NCBI RefSeq assembly: GCF_011043545.1 | Contig: NZ_JAAKGP010000018.1 | Span: 1 to 39,684, forward strand | Direction of reading: 5' to 3' | DNA length: 39,684 bases | DNA from: Rhodobacter sp. SGA-6-6 | Lineage (GTDB): Bacteria > Pseudomonadota > Alphaproteobacteria > Rhodobacterales > Rhodobacteraceae | Part shown: piece after piece, positions 18,815 to 28,309 of the stretch | Numbering within the stretch: the stretch's first letter is position 1 | Layout: every line of letters starts with the position of its first letter | Translations under genes and position numbers: made by a program | The notes under the pieces: model-generated | What the model saw: the letters and a program-made list of their open reading frames with translations, nothing else | Database searches by the model: none | Told to the model about the DNA's origin: nothing

Positions 18815-19006
18815 TGCTGGCCCTCCCCGTTTCCCCGGCACGCCTGCGCGCACCGCTCCGAGGGTCAGGAAATCAGGGCACGGGGGGCGAGACAAAGAAA
18901 ACCATGCGATGGCATACCGAAAGCCTTTTCCAGTCCTTTCAAATCCTTACAAGGACATGCCATAAAGCGGGCCGGTCGCCCGCTGACCGCCTGAGCGCCG
19001 TTCTGG
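18815..19006 (-). promoter_or_regulatory. hupS upstream region with phased AAGG/CCTT repeats
   Basis: This 192-bp gap between hypF and hupS is the place expected for the HupR-controlled structural-gene promoter. CCTT occurs at 18924-18927, 18935-18938 and 18945-18948, spaced 11 and 10 bases, so on one face of the helix, about 110-135 bases before the start codon. I found no exact TTG-N5-CAA site, which is the HupR site reported in R. capsulatus, and no correctly spaced sigma-54 promoter. A promoter position is not certain. Confidence 0.4.
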
Positions 19007-21250
19007 TTAGGTGCTTTCCGCCGCCGTGACCGCGCGCGCCGCCGCGACCACAGCCTGCCCCAGCGCCAGCCCGCCGTCATTGGCGGGCGTGGTGCGGTGG
19101 ACCAGCACGGGCAGGCCCTGCAACTCTTCCAGCATCAGCCGATGCAGAAGCGCGTTCTGGAAACAGCCGCCGGAGAGTGCGACGGCCCGCGCCTCGCCGA
19201 TATCGACCCATGCCCGTGCCGCATCGGCGAAAGCCGCGGCAACGAAGCGGTGGAAGCGCAGCGCGATATCCTCGGGCCGCTGCCCCGACGCGATGTCCCG
19301 CGCAAGGGCTTGGAACATCGGCGCAGGGTCGATCTCCTCCCCGTCGGTCGCATAGGGATATTCGCCCGGATCGCTGGACGCTCCCGCCAGCGCCTCCAGC
19401 CGCATTGCGGCCTCGCCCTCATGGCTCTGGCCGTCGGGGCAGATCCCCAGCACCGCCGCAACGGCATCGAACAGCCGCCCGACGCTGGAGGACAGCGGCG
19501 CATTGATCCCCTGCGCCACCGCCTGCCGCAGCAGGGCCACCGGCTTTCCGACGAAAAGCCGATCCGCCCAATCGCCAAGCCCCGCCTGATCCAGCCGCGC
19601 CAGCCCATTGCGCCATGGCTCGCGCGCGGCGCGGTCGCCGCCGATCAGCGGCGCGGGTTTCAGCCGGACGCGGCGCTCCGCCCCGTGATAGCCGCCCACC
19701 AGCAACTCGCCCCCCCAGATTGTGCCGTCCGGGCCAAGCCCGGTGCCGTCGAGGATGATCCCCGCCACGGGACCGCCGTCCAGCGGCCAGCGGTTCTCGG
19801 CCAGGCAGGCGGCGAGATGGGCGTGGTGGTGAAAGACCTCGGCCACAGGCAGGCCCATCGCCCTGCCCGCCTGCGTGGCGCGATAGCCCGGATGGGCATC
19901 CACCGCCACCACTTCGGGCCGGTGGTCGAACAACGCGGTGTAATCCGCCACCGCCTTGCCGAATTCCGCGGCGCAAAGCGCGTCGTCCAGATCGCCCAGA
20001 TGGTGGCCCAGCAGCGCCTGCCCGTTCTTCACAAGGCAGATCGCCCCCTTCATCTGGCCGCCCAGCGCCAGCACCTGCGGCGCGCCCTCGAAGCCCGGCG
20101 GCAGGGGCAGCGCCCCCGGCACCCGCCCCCGCGCGCGGCGCAGGATCATCGGCGGGCTGGCGCGCTCCACGCTGTCGTCCAGCCGCCGGGCGATGTCGCG
20201 GTCGTGGCACAAGAGGGCATCGGCGAAGGCCGACAGCTTCTCCCGCGCCTCGCCGTTGCCGGTCACCTGCGGCTCGCCCGACAGGTTGCCGCTGGTCATC
20301 ACCAGCACCCCGCCGAAAGCATCCAGCAACAGGTGGTGCAGCGGCGTATAGGGCAGCATGACCCCCAGTTGCGCCATGCCCGGGGCAACCCCTTCGGGCA
20401 GGACCCCGCGCGAGGGCACCAGAACGACCGGCGCGGCAGGATCGCGCAAAAGGGCAAGGTCGGCCTCGGCCAGGACCGCCACCGCCTGCAAGGTCGCCTC
20501 ATGGCCCATCAGGGCGAAGGGCTTGGCCGGGCGCCGCTTGCGGGCGCGCAAGCGGCCCAGCGCCGCCGGATCGGAGGCATCGCAGGCCAGATGGAAGCCG
20601 CCCAGCCCCTTGACCGCCACCACCCGGCCCTGCCGCAGCAGATCCGCCGCCGCAAGGATGGGGTCGCCCGGCACCTCCCGCCCCTCCACCTCAAGCCAGA
20701 GGCGCGGCCCGCAGGCCGGGCAGGCCACCGGCTGGGCGTGGAAGCGGCGGTCGGCGGGATCGGCATATTCCCCGGCGCAATCGGAGCAGAGGGGAAACCC
20801 GGCCATGGTGGTGCGGGCGCGGTCGTAGGGCAGGCCCCTGAGGATGGTGAAGCGCGGCCCGCAATGGGTGCAGTTGGTGAAGGCATAGCCTGCGCGCCGC
20901 CCGGGCGCGCGGATTTCCGCCGCGCAGTCCGGGCAGGTCGCCGCATCGGGCGTCACCCGCGTCTCGGCCCCCGCCCCGCGCGAGGGCGCGATCTCGAACC
21001 CCTCGGGCAGGCTGCCCGCGAAGGCGGACAGTTCCACCGCGTCGACCCGTGCCAGCTTCGGCGCCCGGGCCGGGATGGCGGCGGCGAAGTCCCCGACACG
21101 CGCTCCCGCCGCCTCGATTAGCACGCCCTCGGGGTCGTTCAGCACCCGGCCGCGCAGGCCGAACTCCTGCGCAAGCTGCCAGATGAAGGGGCGGAACCCC
21201 ACGCCCTGCACCTGCCCCCTTACCCTGATCGAAACGGCCCCGCCCTTCAT
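19007..21250 (-). CDS. hypF: Carbamoyltransferase HypF
   Basis: 747 residues, the full length of the family. The N-terminal acylphosphatase domain has VRGQVQGVGFRPFIW (residues 10-24). Two zinc-finger pairs follow (Cys106/109 with 127/130, and 155/158 with 177/180). Then come the YrdC-like domain and a Kae1-like carbamoyltransferase domain with an HHHAHLAAC histidine motif and an LDGTGLGPDGTIWGGE loop. HypF turns carbamoyl phosphate into a carbamoyl-adenylate and passes the group to the C-terminal Cys of HypE, the source of the cyanide ligands. It is co-oriented between hupV and hupS, as in R. capsulatus. Confidence 0.96.
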   Translation of the reverse strand: MKGGAVSIRVRGQVQGVGFRPFIWQLAQEFGLRGRVLNDPEGVLIEAAGARVGDFAAAIPARAPKLARVDAVELSAFAGSLPEGFEIAPSRGAGAETRVTPDAATCPDCAAEIRAPGRRAGYAFTNCTHCGPRFTILRGLPYDRARTTMAGFPLCSDCAGEYADPADRRFHAQPVACPACGPRLWLEVEGREVPGDPILAAADLLRQGRVVAVKGLGGFHLACDASDPAALGRLRARKRRPAKPFALMGHEATLQAVAVLAEADLALLRDPAAPVVLVPSRGVLPEGVAPGMAQLGVMLPYTPLHHLLLDAFGGVLVMTSGNLSGEPQVTGNGEAREKLSAFADALLCHDRDIARRLDDSVERASPPMILRRARGRVPGALPLPPGFEGAPQVLALGGQMKGAICLVKNGQALLGHHLGDLDDALCAAEFGKAVADYTALFDHRPEVVAVDAHPGYRATQAGRAMGLPVAEVFHHHAHLAACLAENRWPLDGGPVAGIILDGTGLGPDGTIWGGELLVGGYHGAERRVRLKPAPLIGGDRAAREPWRNGLARLDQAGLGDWADRLFVGKPVALLRQAVAQGINAPLSSSVGRLFDAVAAVLGICPDGQSHEGEAAMRLEALAGASSDPGEYPYATDGEEIDPAPMFQALARDIASGQRPEDIALRFHRFVAAAFADAARAWVDIGEARAVALSGGCFQNALLHRLMLEELQGLPVLVHRTTPANDGGLALGQAVVAAARAVTAAEST

Positions 21251-21271
21251 CTTGGTCCAAATACTCCGGGG

Positions 21272-21297
21272 GGTCCGGGGGGCTGGCCCCCCGGACC
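21272..21297 (-). terminator. GC-rich hairpin between hupV and hypF
   Basis: GGTCCGGGGGG (21272-21282) and CCCCCCGGACC (21287-21297) pair perfectly over 11 bp around a CTGG loop, about 10 bases after the hupV stop. Downstream on the transcribed strand is GGAGTATTTGGACCAAG directly before the hypF ATG. Such G/C hairpins followed by GGAGTATTT are, from memory, a repeated intergenic element in Rhodobacteraceae. It may act as a partial terminator, so hypF may be made at a different level from hupTUV. Confidence 0.5.
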
Positions 21298-21307
21298 GCG
21301 TTTGCCT

Positions 21308-22720
21308 TCAATGCACCGTGCAGACCATGCAGGGATCGAAGCTGCGCACCACATGCTGCACCGCCAGCGCCCCCGGCCCCTCGATCTCCAGCCCCTCCAG
21401 CGCCGCCTCCAGCGGGCCGGGCACGCCGCCTGCGTCGCGCGGGCTGAAGTTCCAGGTCGTCGGCGCGATGATCTGGTAGCCCGCGATCCTGCCGCCCTCG
21501 ATGCGCAGCCAATGGCCCAGCGCGCCGCGCGCCGCCTCGACCAGCCCGGCGCCGCGCCCCTCGCGCGGCAGGGCGCCCTTGGCCATGAAGGCCGCCCCGG
21601 GCTCGATCCCGGCGACCAGCCGCTCCATCACCGCCTGGCTGCGGGCAAGCTCCAGCATCCGCCCGGCCACCCGCGCCAGAACGCCGCCGCCCGCCATGGC
21701 CCGCGCCAGCGGATGGCCGTCCACCACCTGCCGGGCCAGCGCCCCCACCTCATGACCCCGGCCGCCCAGCCGGGGAGCCTTGCACCAGCTGTAGCCGGGC
21801 GGCGCCATCGCCTCGTCGGGTTCGGTCACCCCGTCCCAGGGGTGGCGCGTGCCCCCTTTCATCCAGGCATGGGAGAGGTCCTCGGCAATGTCCTGCGGGT
21901 CGAAGTCCCGCAGCCCGCCGTCCCAGGCACCACGGGCGAAGACCGGCCTCTCGTCCAGCGGATAGGCCCCGTAGGAGAGATAGCGCCCCGAGCCCCGGCC
22001 CAAAGCTTCGAGGCCAAGGTCGGCGGCGATTTCCAGGAACAGCCCCAGATCGCCCCGCCCCCAGCGCATCAGCGCCTCGGGCGTCTCGATGGCGGCGAAG
22101 TCTTCCAGCGGGCCGCCGAACAGCACCCCTTCCAGATAGCGGCGAAAGGCACGCAGGGTCGCCGTCAGCCGGGCCTTTTCCCGCGGCCCCGGCGCGCGGG
22201 TGACGCCGCCGGGCTGGATCGCCAGCGTATGCGGCCATTTGCCCGCCAGAAGGCCCATGACATGCAAAAGCTCGGCCCGCGCCTGCACCGCCGCCCGCTG
22301 GGCGCCGCCCTCCATCGCGGTGAAGCGGTCGACCGCGCGGGTATGCCAGGGGCGCCCGGCATAATGCGGGCGGGCGAAATCGGGCATGAAGAACAGGTGG
22401 AAATGGGTCAGGTGATCGGCCACGTTCTCGGCCGCGTGGATCAGCGCCGCCATGGCCGCGCCCTGCGGCGCGGGCGACAGCCCCATCGCCGCGGCCAGCG
22501 CCCGCGCCGCCGCCGCCGACTGGCTGATCGAGCAGATGCCGCAGATGCGCGGGGTGATGACCAGCGCATCGCGCGGATCACGACCCATCAGCATCTGCTC
22601 GAAACCGCGGAACAGCGGCGCATTGACCTCGGCCCGGACGATCCGGCCCGCATCCAGCGTCAGCGCGACCTCCAGATCGCCCTCCACCCGGTTGAAGGGC
22701 CCCAGCACCAGCCGGGTCAT
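21308..22720 (-). CDS. hupV: Regulatory (H2-sensing) hydrogenase large subunit
   Basis: 470 residues from the ATG at 22720, which overlaps the hupU stop (ATGA). It has RICGIC (Cys60, Cys63) near the N-terminus and ends exactly at DPCMVCTVH (462-470). It therefore lacks the cleavable C-terminal extension of hupL, the hallmark of sensor-type HupV/HoxC. With HupU it binds H2 in the cytoplasm and controls HupT. Known R. capsulatus HupUV represses hydrogenase without H2 through HupT. Confidence 0.96.
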   Translation of the reverse strand: MTRLVLGPFNRVEGDLEVALTLDAGRIVRAEVNAPLFRGFEQMLMGRDPRDALVITPRICGICSISQSAAAARALAAAMGLSPAPQGAAMAALIHAAENVADHLTHFHLFFMPDFARPHYAGRPWHTRAVDRFTAMEGGAQRAAVQARAELLHVMGLLAGKWPHTLAIQPGGVTRAPGPREKARLTATLRAFRRYLEGVLFGGPLEDFAAIETPEALMRWGRGDLGLFLEIAADLGLEALGRGSGRYLSYGAYPLDERPVFARGAWDGGLRDFDPQDIAEDLSHAWMKGGTRHPWDGVTEPDEAMAPPGYSWCKAPRLGGRGHEVGALARQVVDGHPLARAMAGGGVLARVAGRMLELARSQAVMERLVAGIEPGAAFMAKGALPREGRGAGLVEAARGALGHWLRIEGGRIAGYQIIAPTTWNFSPRDAGGVPGPLEAALEGLEIEGPGALAVQHVVRSFDPCMVCTVH

Positions 22721-23703
22721 TTCGGCCGCCTCAGCGTCGGCGGCACCACCACCCGGTCGGCCCGGGCGTTGCGGCCGATGCGGTCCGGCGTCGCGGCCTT
22801 GGACAGCGAAGCCAGCGCCATGAACCAGGCCTTCGGCATGTCGGTCGGCAGGCCGACGGGAATGCCCGCCACCTTGGGCGTTTCCTGAAAGGCATGGGCC
22901 GGATCCTCGAAGCGCGGCGCGGTGCAGTTGATGCAGGGATAGCCGCCCCGCGTGCAGGAGCCTTCGCCGTTCCATGGCCTGATGTTGCAATCGCCCACCG
23001 CCTGCGTGCCGATGCAGCCCAGGTTCTCCATCATGCAGCCGATTTCCGACAGTTCGCGCGCGCTGGCCTTGTATTCGTAGAACTCGTTCTTCGGGCAGCC
23101 GTGATGGACCAGATGGTCGACATAGAACCGCGGCCGGGCGTAGCCGTCCAGCGCCACCGCCTCGCCCGCGGCCAGAAGCATCAGCGTCTCGGTCACCCAG
23201 CCCGGATGCGTCGGGCAGCCGGCGATGTTGACGACCGCCCCGCCGCCACCCGCCCGCCAGCCGGGGCCGAGAAGGCCGCCCGAAAGCCCGCCGTCGTATT
23301 GCAGCCCCACCGCATCCGAGGGGTTCCCCCCCGCCGCCGTCGGCCCGCCGAAGGCCGCGCAGGAGCCGACCGCCAGCACATGGTCCGCGCGCGGGGCCAG
23401 CCGCTCGACCCAATGCATCATGCTTTTCCCGGTGCCCGCAAGCATCTGGAACCGCCCGGTGCCCGCCGGGCCGCGGGCGATGGCGCCCTCGACGCACAGG
23501 ATGTCCAGCGCCTGACGGCCCTCGGCGATGTCCTCCAGCAAGGCCAGCACTTCGGCCCCGGTCTCGGCCGAGAGCGCGGGATGCCACAGGAGGCGGATGC
23601 CGGCATCCTCAAGCATCTCGAACAGGCCCGGGCTTTCGGCGCAGAGCAGCGACATGGTGCAGCCGCCGCAGCCCGCGGCCTGAAGCCAGAGCAAGGTCTT
23701 CAT
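22717..23703 (-). CDS. hupU: Regulatory (H2-sensing) hydrogenase small subunit
   Basis: 328 residues. It begins directly with [19 protein letters not shown], so there is no Tat signal, unlike hupS, and the proximal cluster motif (Cys12, Cys15) is at once present. Further cluster cysteines appear in [29 protein letters not shown] and [11 protein letters not shown]. It forms the soluble HupUV H2 sensor. Its ATG overlaps the hupT stop and its stop overlaps the hupV ATG, so the three are translationally coupled. Confidence 0.95.
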   Translation of the reverse strand: MKTLLWLQAAGCGGCTMSLLCAESPGLFEMLEDAGIRLLWHPALSAETGAEVLALLEDIAEGRQALDILCVEGAIARGPAGTGRFQMLAGTGKSMMHWVERLAPRADHVLAVGSCAAFGGPTAAGGNPSDAVGLQYDGGLSGGLLGPGWRAGGGGAVVNIAGCPTHPGWVTETLMLLAAGEAVALDGYARPRFYVDHLVHHGCPKNEFYEYKASARELSEIGCMMENLGCIGTQAVGDCNIRPWNGEGSCTRGGYPCINCTAPRFEDPAHAFQETPKVAGIPVGLPTDMPKAWFMALASLSKAATPDRIGRNARADRVVVPPTLRRPK

Positions 23704-25031
23704 GCCACCCCCCCGGCCAAGGGCAGGTCAAGCCGGAAGGCCGCGCCCTCATCCGCCTCGATCAGGGCGAGGCTGCCGCCATGTTCCTCGGCGATCTTGT
23801 GGCTGATCGACAGGCCGAGGCCGGTGCCGCGGCCCACGGGCTTGGTGGTGAAGAACGGATCGAAGATCGAGGCCCGCACCGCCTCGGGCACGCCGGGGCC
23901 GTTGTCGGCGACTACCAGCACCGCCCGGTCCCCCTCGGCCCCCAGCGAAAGGCGGATGCGGCCGTCCGCGCGGTCCTCCAGCGCATCGGCCGAGTTCTGG
24001 ATCAGGTTCATCACCACCTGCTGGATATGGCCCCGCCGGCCCAGAACCTCGACCCGCCGCAGGCTGGACAGATCCAGCGTCACCGGCTGCTTCATGCCGC
24101 GCATCACCCATTGGCCCGCCGTGCGCGCCGTTTCGGCCAGATCGAAGGCCACCTTCTCACCCGCGCCGTCCGACGACAGCCGCCGCAGGTCCTCGACGAT
24201 GTCGCGCACCCGCTCGGCCCCGTCCCGCGCGCCGTTGATCGCCTCGCGCAGGTTCGCCACCTCGCGATCGAGCCGCAGTTCCTGCCGCAGCGCGATCAGC
24301 TCTTCCCGGCTGGCCCCGGCCTGCACCTTGGCGAAATAGGTCTCGAACTTGCCGGCATAGCGTTCCAGCGCGTGGGTGTTGGCATAGACGAAACTGATCG
24401 GATTGTTCAATTCATGCGCCACCCCGGCCAGAAGGCGGCCCAGCGAGGCCAGCTTCTCGTTCCTGACCAGAAAGGCTTGCGCCGTCTTCAGCGCGTCGTG
24501 GCTTTCGGAAAGCCCGGCATAGGCCTTGCGCAGCGCGCCCAGCGGACGCCCGGTCAGCACATAGCCGTCGACCCGTCCCCTTTCGTCCAGCCGCGGCGCG
24601 GCGGAAAGCTCCAGCGGCTCCATCCCCTCGGCCGTCAGCAGGTCGCATTCCAGGCTGGCGCTGCGCCGCTGCTCGCGCACACCCTGCAGCAGCGCGGCAA
24701 GCACCGGGCGCTGCGCTTCTGCGAAAAGCTCGACAAGGCCCGCGTTCACCACCTGCGCCTCGGGACGGCCGGTCAGGGTAAGGACCGAGCGGCTGACCTG
24801 TTCCACCTGCCCGGTCCGCCCCGCGACGATCAGCACGTCCGAGACCGAGGACAGGATCGCGGTCAGGAAGGTCCGCATCTCCTGCAACTCGGCGTTCTGG
24901 CGCTCCAGCCGTTCCTGATAGTCCACCAGATCGGCATAGGTGCGGTCCATGGCCGACAGCACTTCGACCCAGGCCTCATCGCTGAAGAGGGTCGGGCGGG
25001 CCGGATCAGGGGACGGGTGGGGCAGGCTCAT
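23700..25031 (-). CDS. hupT: Sensor histidine kinase of the hydrogenase regulatory system
   Basis: 443 residues from the ATG at 25031. The frame extends upstream into the AT-rich intergenic region, where it is not protein-like. An N-terminal coiled coil (about 35-55) precedes a PAS-like domain (about 55-165). The HisKA box is [15 protein letters not shown] with His206. The catalytic domain shows [20 protein letters not shown] and [11 protein letters not shown]. No membrane segments are present, so it is soluble. In R. capsulatus HupT phosphorylates HupR in the absence of H2, and HupUV modulates this. It heads the minus-strand operon. Confidence 0.94.
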   Translation of the reverse strand: MSLPHPSPDPARPTLFSDEAWVEVLSAMDRTYADLVDYQERLERQNAELQEMRTFLTAILSSVSDVLIVAGRTGQVEQVSRSVLTLTGRPEAQVVNAGLVELFAEAQRPVLAALLQGVREQRRSASLECDLLTAEGMEPLELSAAPRLDERGRVDGYVLTGRPLGALRKAYAGLSESHDALKTAQAFLVRNEKLASLGRLLAGVAHELNNPISFVYANTHALERYAGKFETYFAKVQAGASREELIALRQELRLDREVANLREAINGARDGAERVRDIVEDLRRLSSDGAGEKVAFDLAETARTAGQWVMRGMKQPVTLDLSSLRRVEVLGRRGHIQQVVMNLIQNSADALEDRADGRIRLSLGAEGDRAVLVVADNGPGVPEAVRASIFDPFFTTKPVGRGTGLGLSISHKIAEEHGGSLALIEADEGAAFRLDLPLAGGVA

Positions 25032-25324
25032 GCCCCCGATCCTAGGCCCGCGGCACGGCCCGGCAAAGCGAAAATCACGGCGGCGAAAGGTGTTAGGCGG
25101 GCAATATGGAAGTTTGATTTCCCATTTTTCGGCAATCTGGATATTCTCTTTCCGGTTTTCAGCGCATATCCTTCTCGCCAAGCCCGGATTTCCGCCGCAA
25201 GCTCAAGCCCTTGTCCGAAAATCCCGGCATCGGAAATTTGCCGGTCACCCGACCCGGAAAAGCATGCTTTCACTTGAGGGGAGGGGTGCAAACCATTCGA
25301 CCAGCCACCAGGGAGGGGAAGCCG
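25032..25324. promoter_or_regulatory. Divergent hupT / hupD promoter region
   Basis: This 293-base gap separates the two divergent hydrogenase operons. The stretch at about 25085-25170 is strikingly A/T-rich for this genome (TTTGATTTCCCATTTTTC and similar) and is the likely place for promoters in both directions. The hupD side ends in the ribosome binding site GGGAGGGGA before its GTG. I could not identify a clear FNR/FixK, sigma-54 or HupR site, so the exact promoters are not called. Confidence 0.45.
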
Positions 25325-25933
25325 GTGTCGAGACGAATCCTGATCCTCGGGATCGGCAACGTCCTGTGGGCGGACGAAGGCTTCGGCGTGCGCTGCGTCG
25401 AGGCGATGGCGGAAACCCATGCCCTGCCCGGGAACGTCCGCCTGCTGGACGGCGGCACGCAGGGGCTTTACCTGCTGCCGTTCCTGGAAGAGGCCGATGC
25501 GCTGCTGGTCTTCGACGCCATCGACTACGGCCTGCCCCCCGGCACGATGAAGCTGGTGCGCGACGGCGAGGTGCCGGCCTTCATGGGCGCCAGGAAGATG
25601 AGCCTGCACCAGACCGGCTTTCAGGACGTGATCGCCACCGCGGCGCTGATGGGCTTCCGCCCGCCCGAGATGGCGTTGATCGGCTGCCAGCCGGTCGAGC
25701 TGGAAGATTACGGCGGCGGCCTGCGCCCGCTGGTGGCCGCCCGCATCCCCGAGGCGCTGGCCATGGCGCGCGAGGTGCTGGCGGGCTGGGGCGTCGCCAC
25801 CGCTCCGGGCCGCACCGAAAGCCCGCTTCTGGCCGATCCCGCGATCCGCCGCACCGCCTACGAGACCGGCCGCCCCTCGGAAGACGAGGCCTGCCGGACC
25901 GGCGACGCCCGGTTCTTTCCGGGGACGGTCTGA
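25325..25933 (+). CDS. hupD: Hydrogenase maturation endopeptidase
   Basis: 202 residues from a GTG start at 25325, which follows a strong GGGAGGGGA site and puts [19 protein letters not shown] at the N-terminus as in the HupD/HybD family. Upstream ATGs in frame are not family-like. The nickel-sensing residues of the family are present: Glu in the WADEGFG loop, Asp in FDAIDYG, and His in SLHQTGF. It cleaves the 15-residue tail of HupL once nickel is inserted. It is the first gene of the plus-strand operon, and its stop overlaps the hupF start (TGATG). Confidence 0.93.
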   Translation: MSRRILILGIGNVLWADEGFGVRCVEAMAETHALPGNVRLLDGGTQGLYLLPFLEEADALLVFDAIDYGLPPGTMKLVRDGEVPAFMGARKMSLHQTGFQDVIATAALMGFRPPEMALIGCQPVELEDYGGGLRPLVAARIPEALAMAREVLAGWGVATAPGRTESPLLADPAIRRTAYETGRPSEDEACRTGDARFFPGTV

Positions 25934-26253
25934 TGTGCGTCGGCATCCCCATGCGGCTGGTGTCGGTGAACGGCATCGCGGGCCATGCGCTGGACGGCGA
26001 CCTGCCCGCCACCGTGGACCTGTCGCTTCTGCCCGAGGCGCGGCCCGGCGACTGGGTGCTGAGCTTCCTCGGCACCGGCCATGCGCTGCTGCCCGAGGAC
26101 GAGGCGCTGAAGATCCGCGCCGCCCTGCAGGGGCTGGCCTCGCTGATGCAGGGCGGGCCGCTGGGCGATGCCTTCGCCGATCTGGAAAGCCACCCGCCCG
26201 CGCTTCCCCCCCATCTTCAGGCCGCGCTGGACGCGGGCCGCAGCACAGGGTGA
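25933..26253 (+). CDS. hupF: HypC-family hydrogenase chaperone HupF
   Basis: 106 residues starting MCVGIP. Cys2 is the catalytic and binding residue of HypC/HupF proteins. It is longer than the HypC encoded at 31848, with an extra acidic C-terminal tail, as typical for HupF. It probably protects HupL during maturation under oxygen (role known from rhizobial HupF). The start overlaps the hupD stop. Confidence 0.92.
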   Translation: MCVGIPMRLVSVNGIAGHALDGDLPATVDLSLLPEARPGDWVLSFLGTGHALLPEDEALKIRAALQGLASLMQGGPLGDAFADLESHPPALPPHLQAALDAGRSTG

Positions 26254-26257
26254 CCCG

Positions 26258-26686
26258 ATGCACGACCACTCCCCCCACGACCTGCCCCACGACGCGCCGC
26301 CCTCCGGCGCCCCGCATCCGCTGATCGCCCGGCTGGAGGCCGAGTTCGGCTATCCCCGCCTTGCCTCAGCCCATGACGTGGCGGAGTTCCTTGCCCGCCC
26401 CGGCCAGCACTGCCTGTTCATCCCCGGCGATCCGCGCCGCAATCTGGAAACCGCCGATGCGGCGGTGATCCTGCCCGAGCTGCGGCTGGCCTTCCAGAAC
26501 GCCTTCGACTGCGCGGTGATCGACGACGCCATCGAGGCGGCCTTGCGCGAACGCCATCGCGCGCTGAAGACGCCGGGCCTGCTGTTCTTCCGCGGCCCCG
26601 ACTTCCTCGGCGCGATCGAGAAGGTCCGCGACTGGTCCGACTATCTGGGCCGCGTCGGCCATATCCTGTCCCTAGAAGCCGCCTGA
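26258..26686 (+). CDS. hupG: Hydrogenase accessory protein HupG (HyaE family)
   Basis: 142 residues. After a His/Pro-rich start (MHDHSPHDLPHDAPP), the rest has the HyaE/HupG thioredoxin-like fold, with CLFIPGDPRRNLETADAAV and a TPGLLFFRG strand but no CxxC redox pair. Family members bind the Tat signal-bearing small subunit and aid its proofreading before export. It starts 4 bases after the hupF stop, in the conserved hupFGHJK order. Confidence 0.87.
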   Translation: MHDHSPHDLPHDAPPSGAPHPLIARLEAEFGYPRLASAHDVAEFLARPGQHCLFIPGDPRRNLETADAAVILPELRLAFQNAFDCAVIDDAIEAALRERHRALKTPGLLFFRGPDFLGAIEKVRDWSDYLGRVGHILSLEAA

Positions 26687-26693
26687 GGTCCAG

Positions 26694-27524
26694 ATGGTCA
26701 GCCCCTTCACCCTTCCCCCCGCCGGTTTCGGCCCCGGCTCGCAGCCCGATCCCGAGGGCGAGTTGAGCTACATGGCGATGCCCTCGGGGATGCGCACCTA
26801 TTCGCCGCATATCCCCGAGGCCGAAGACCCCGCCGCCATGGCCGAGGCGCTGGCGCTGCTGGCCGAGATGGCGGCGGCCTGCGAGGTGGTGGCGCAGGGT
26901 GCGGCGCCGGCCGTCTTCGACCTTGCCGCCCTGTCGCCCGGCGCGCGCCGGGTGGTGGCCGATGCCCTGGGACAGGGCGAGGTGTCGATGAAGATCCGCG
27001 GCGTTCCGGCCGTGATGGTGCAGGAAAGCGTCTTCGCCGGGGTCTGGATGTGCCTTGCCGCCGGGATGGACCATGTCGAGATCGCCCCCGTGCCCGGCCT
27101 TGCGCTGTCGCGCGCCCATGTCCCCCACCGCCCGGCCATCGGTGCGCTGGCGCGCAAGGGACCGGGCCTTGCCAATGCCCCGGCGATCCTGACCGAACTG
27201 GCCGAGAAGTCCCGCAGTCATGCGGGCGGGACGGCCCATGTCGTCAACCTCTCGCTCCTGCCCCATACGCCCGAAGACCTCGATTGGCTGGCCGAGGCGC
27301 TTGGCGAGGGCGCGGTCACCATCCTGTCGCGCGGCTACGGCAATTGCCGGATCACCGCCACCGCGCTGCCCCTCGTCTGGAAGGTGCAGTTCTACAACTC
27401 GATGGACACGCTGATCCTCGACACGTTCGAGGTGACGGACATGCCCGAGGTCGCCCTTGCCGCCGCCGAGGACCTGAAGGACAGCGCCACCCGCATCCGC
27501 GACGTGATCGAGGCGATCAGATGA
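26694..27524 (+). CDS. hupH: Hydrogenase expression/formation protein HupH (HyaF family)
   Basis: 276 residues of the HupH/HyaF family, recognised by position and by the conserved C-terminal part, including HVVNLSLLPHTPED, LSRGYGNCRI and YNSMDTLILDTFE. Its biochemical role is not settled. In rhizobia it is needed for small-subunit or enzyme maturation. The protein looks soluble. Its stop overlaps the hupJ ATG (ATGA). Confidence 0.9.
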   Translation: MVSPFTLPPAGFGPGSQPDPEGELSYMAMPSGMRTYSPHIPEAEDPAAMAEALALLAEMAAACEVVAQGAAPAVFDLAALSPGARRVVADALGQGEVSMKIRGVPAVMVQESVFAGVWMCLAAGMDHVEIAPVPGLALSRAHVPHRPAIGALARKGPGLANAPAILTELAEKSRSHAGGTAHVVNLSLLPHTPEDLDWLAEALGEGAVTILSRGYGNCRITATALPLVWKVQFYNSMDTLILDTFEVTDMPEVALAAAEDLKDSATRIRDVIEAIR

Positions 27525-28309
27525 GCGCGCCGGGGTTCGAGGGCAGCTATCTGGGCGCCACCGACAAGATCAGCCCGCTGGCGATCATGGAATGCAAGAT
27601 CTGCTGGACGCCCTACGATCCGGCCGAGGGCGACGACACAAGGCAGGTCCTGCCCGGCACCGCCTTCGCCGACCTGCCCGGCGACTGGTCCTGCCCGGGT
27701 TGTTCGGCGCCCAAGGCGCAGTTCCTGGTGCGCGAGGACCCCGGCGCCGCCTCGGCCCCGGTCATGGCCGAGATGGAGCGGCGGACCCGCGCGCTGACCG
27801 CGGATTTCACCGAGGTCTTCAATGGCAAGATGCGCGACGTGCCGATGGTGAACCATGCGCTGCAGGTGCAGGCGGTGGGGTTCCAGCCGCACGAGGGCGG
27901 GTTTCTGGGCGTCCTTGTCGCGCCCTGGTTCATGAACCTGGTCTTCCTGCCGCCCGAGGGCTATCCGCTTCTGGCCGCGACCGCGAAGGAGGTGATCCGC
28001 TTTCCCTCCGGCGATTACGAATTCCTGCACAATTCTCGCGAGTTGACCGGCCCCTACCTGGCCTGTTCGCTGTTCTCGCCGATGGGCGATTTCACCAGCC
28101 AGTTGCAGGCGGTGGATGTCGCCCGCGCGGTGATGGCGGAACTGTTCGAGCCCGACAACCGCGCCGAAACCGACCGCGCCGCCGACATCCGCGCACTGCG
28201 CGAGGCGGAGCTTGCCCCGCCTGCGGCCGCGGGGGAGGCCGCGCCCGCCGACGCGCCCGCCGAGGCCCCCTCGCGCCGCAGGCTGATCACCGGGGGGCTG
28301 GACGGATGA
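27521..28309 (+). CDS. hupJ: HupJ: rubredoxin domain fused to a HybE-type hydrogenase chaperone domain
   Basis: 262 residues. Residues 24-70 form a rubredoxin-like domain with Cys25/Cys28 (CKIC) and Cys58/Cys61 (CPGC). From about 80 to 215 follows the HupJ/HybE assembly-chaperone domain (MVNHALQVQAVGF, GVLVAPWFMNLVFLP). The C-terminal tail is rich in Ala/Pro and ends [11 protein letters not shown]. In rhizobia these are separate genes, hupI and hupJ. Here they are one polypeptide, so the electron carrier and the large-subunit chaperone are linked. Start and stop overlap the neighbouring genes by four bases. Confidence 0.92.
   Translation: MSAPGFEGSYLGATDKISPLAIMECKICWTPYDPAEGDDTRQVLPGTAFADLPGDWSCPGCSAPKAQFLVREDPGAASAPVMAEMERRTRALTADFTEVFNGKMRDVPMVNHALQVQAVGFQPHEGGFLGVLVAPWFMNLVFLPPEGYPLLAATAKEVIRFPSGDYEFLHNSRELTGPYLACSLFSPMGDFTSQLQAVDVARAVMAELFEPDNRAETDRAADIRALREAELAPPAAAGEAAPADAPAEAPSRRRLITGGLDG

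Noticed and set aside
18955-18985. TGGCAT...TTGTA on the minus strand upstream of hupS as a sigma-54 promoter
   Set aside because: The spacing between the GG and the second element is one base short and the -12 GC is missing. HupR also lacks the sigma-54 contact motif.
19097-21121. Long plus-strand open frame opposite hypF
   Set aside because: It is a shadow of hypF, which is full length with all domains.
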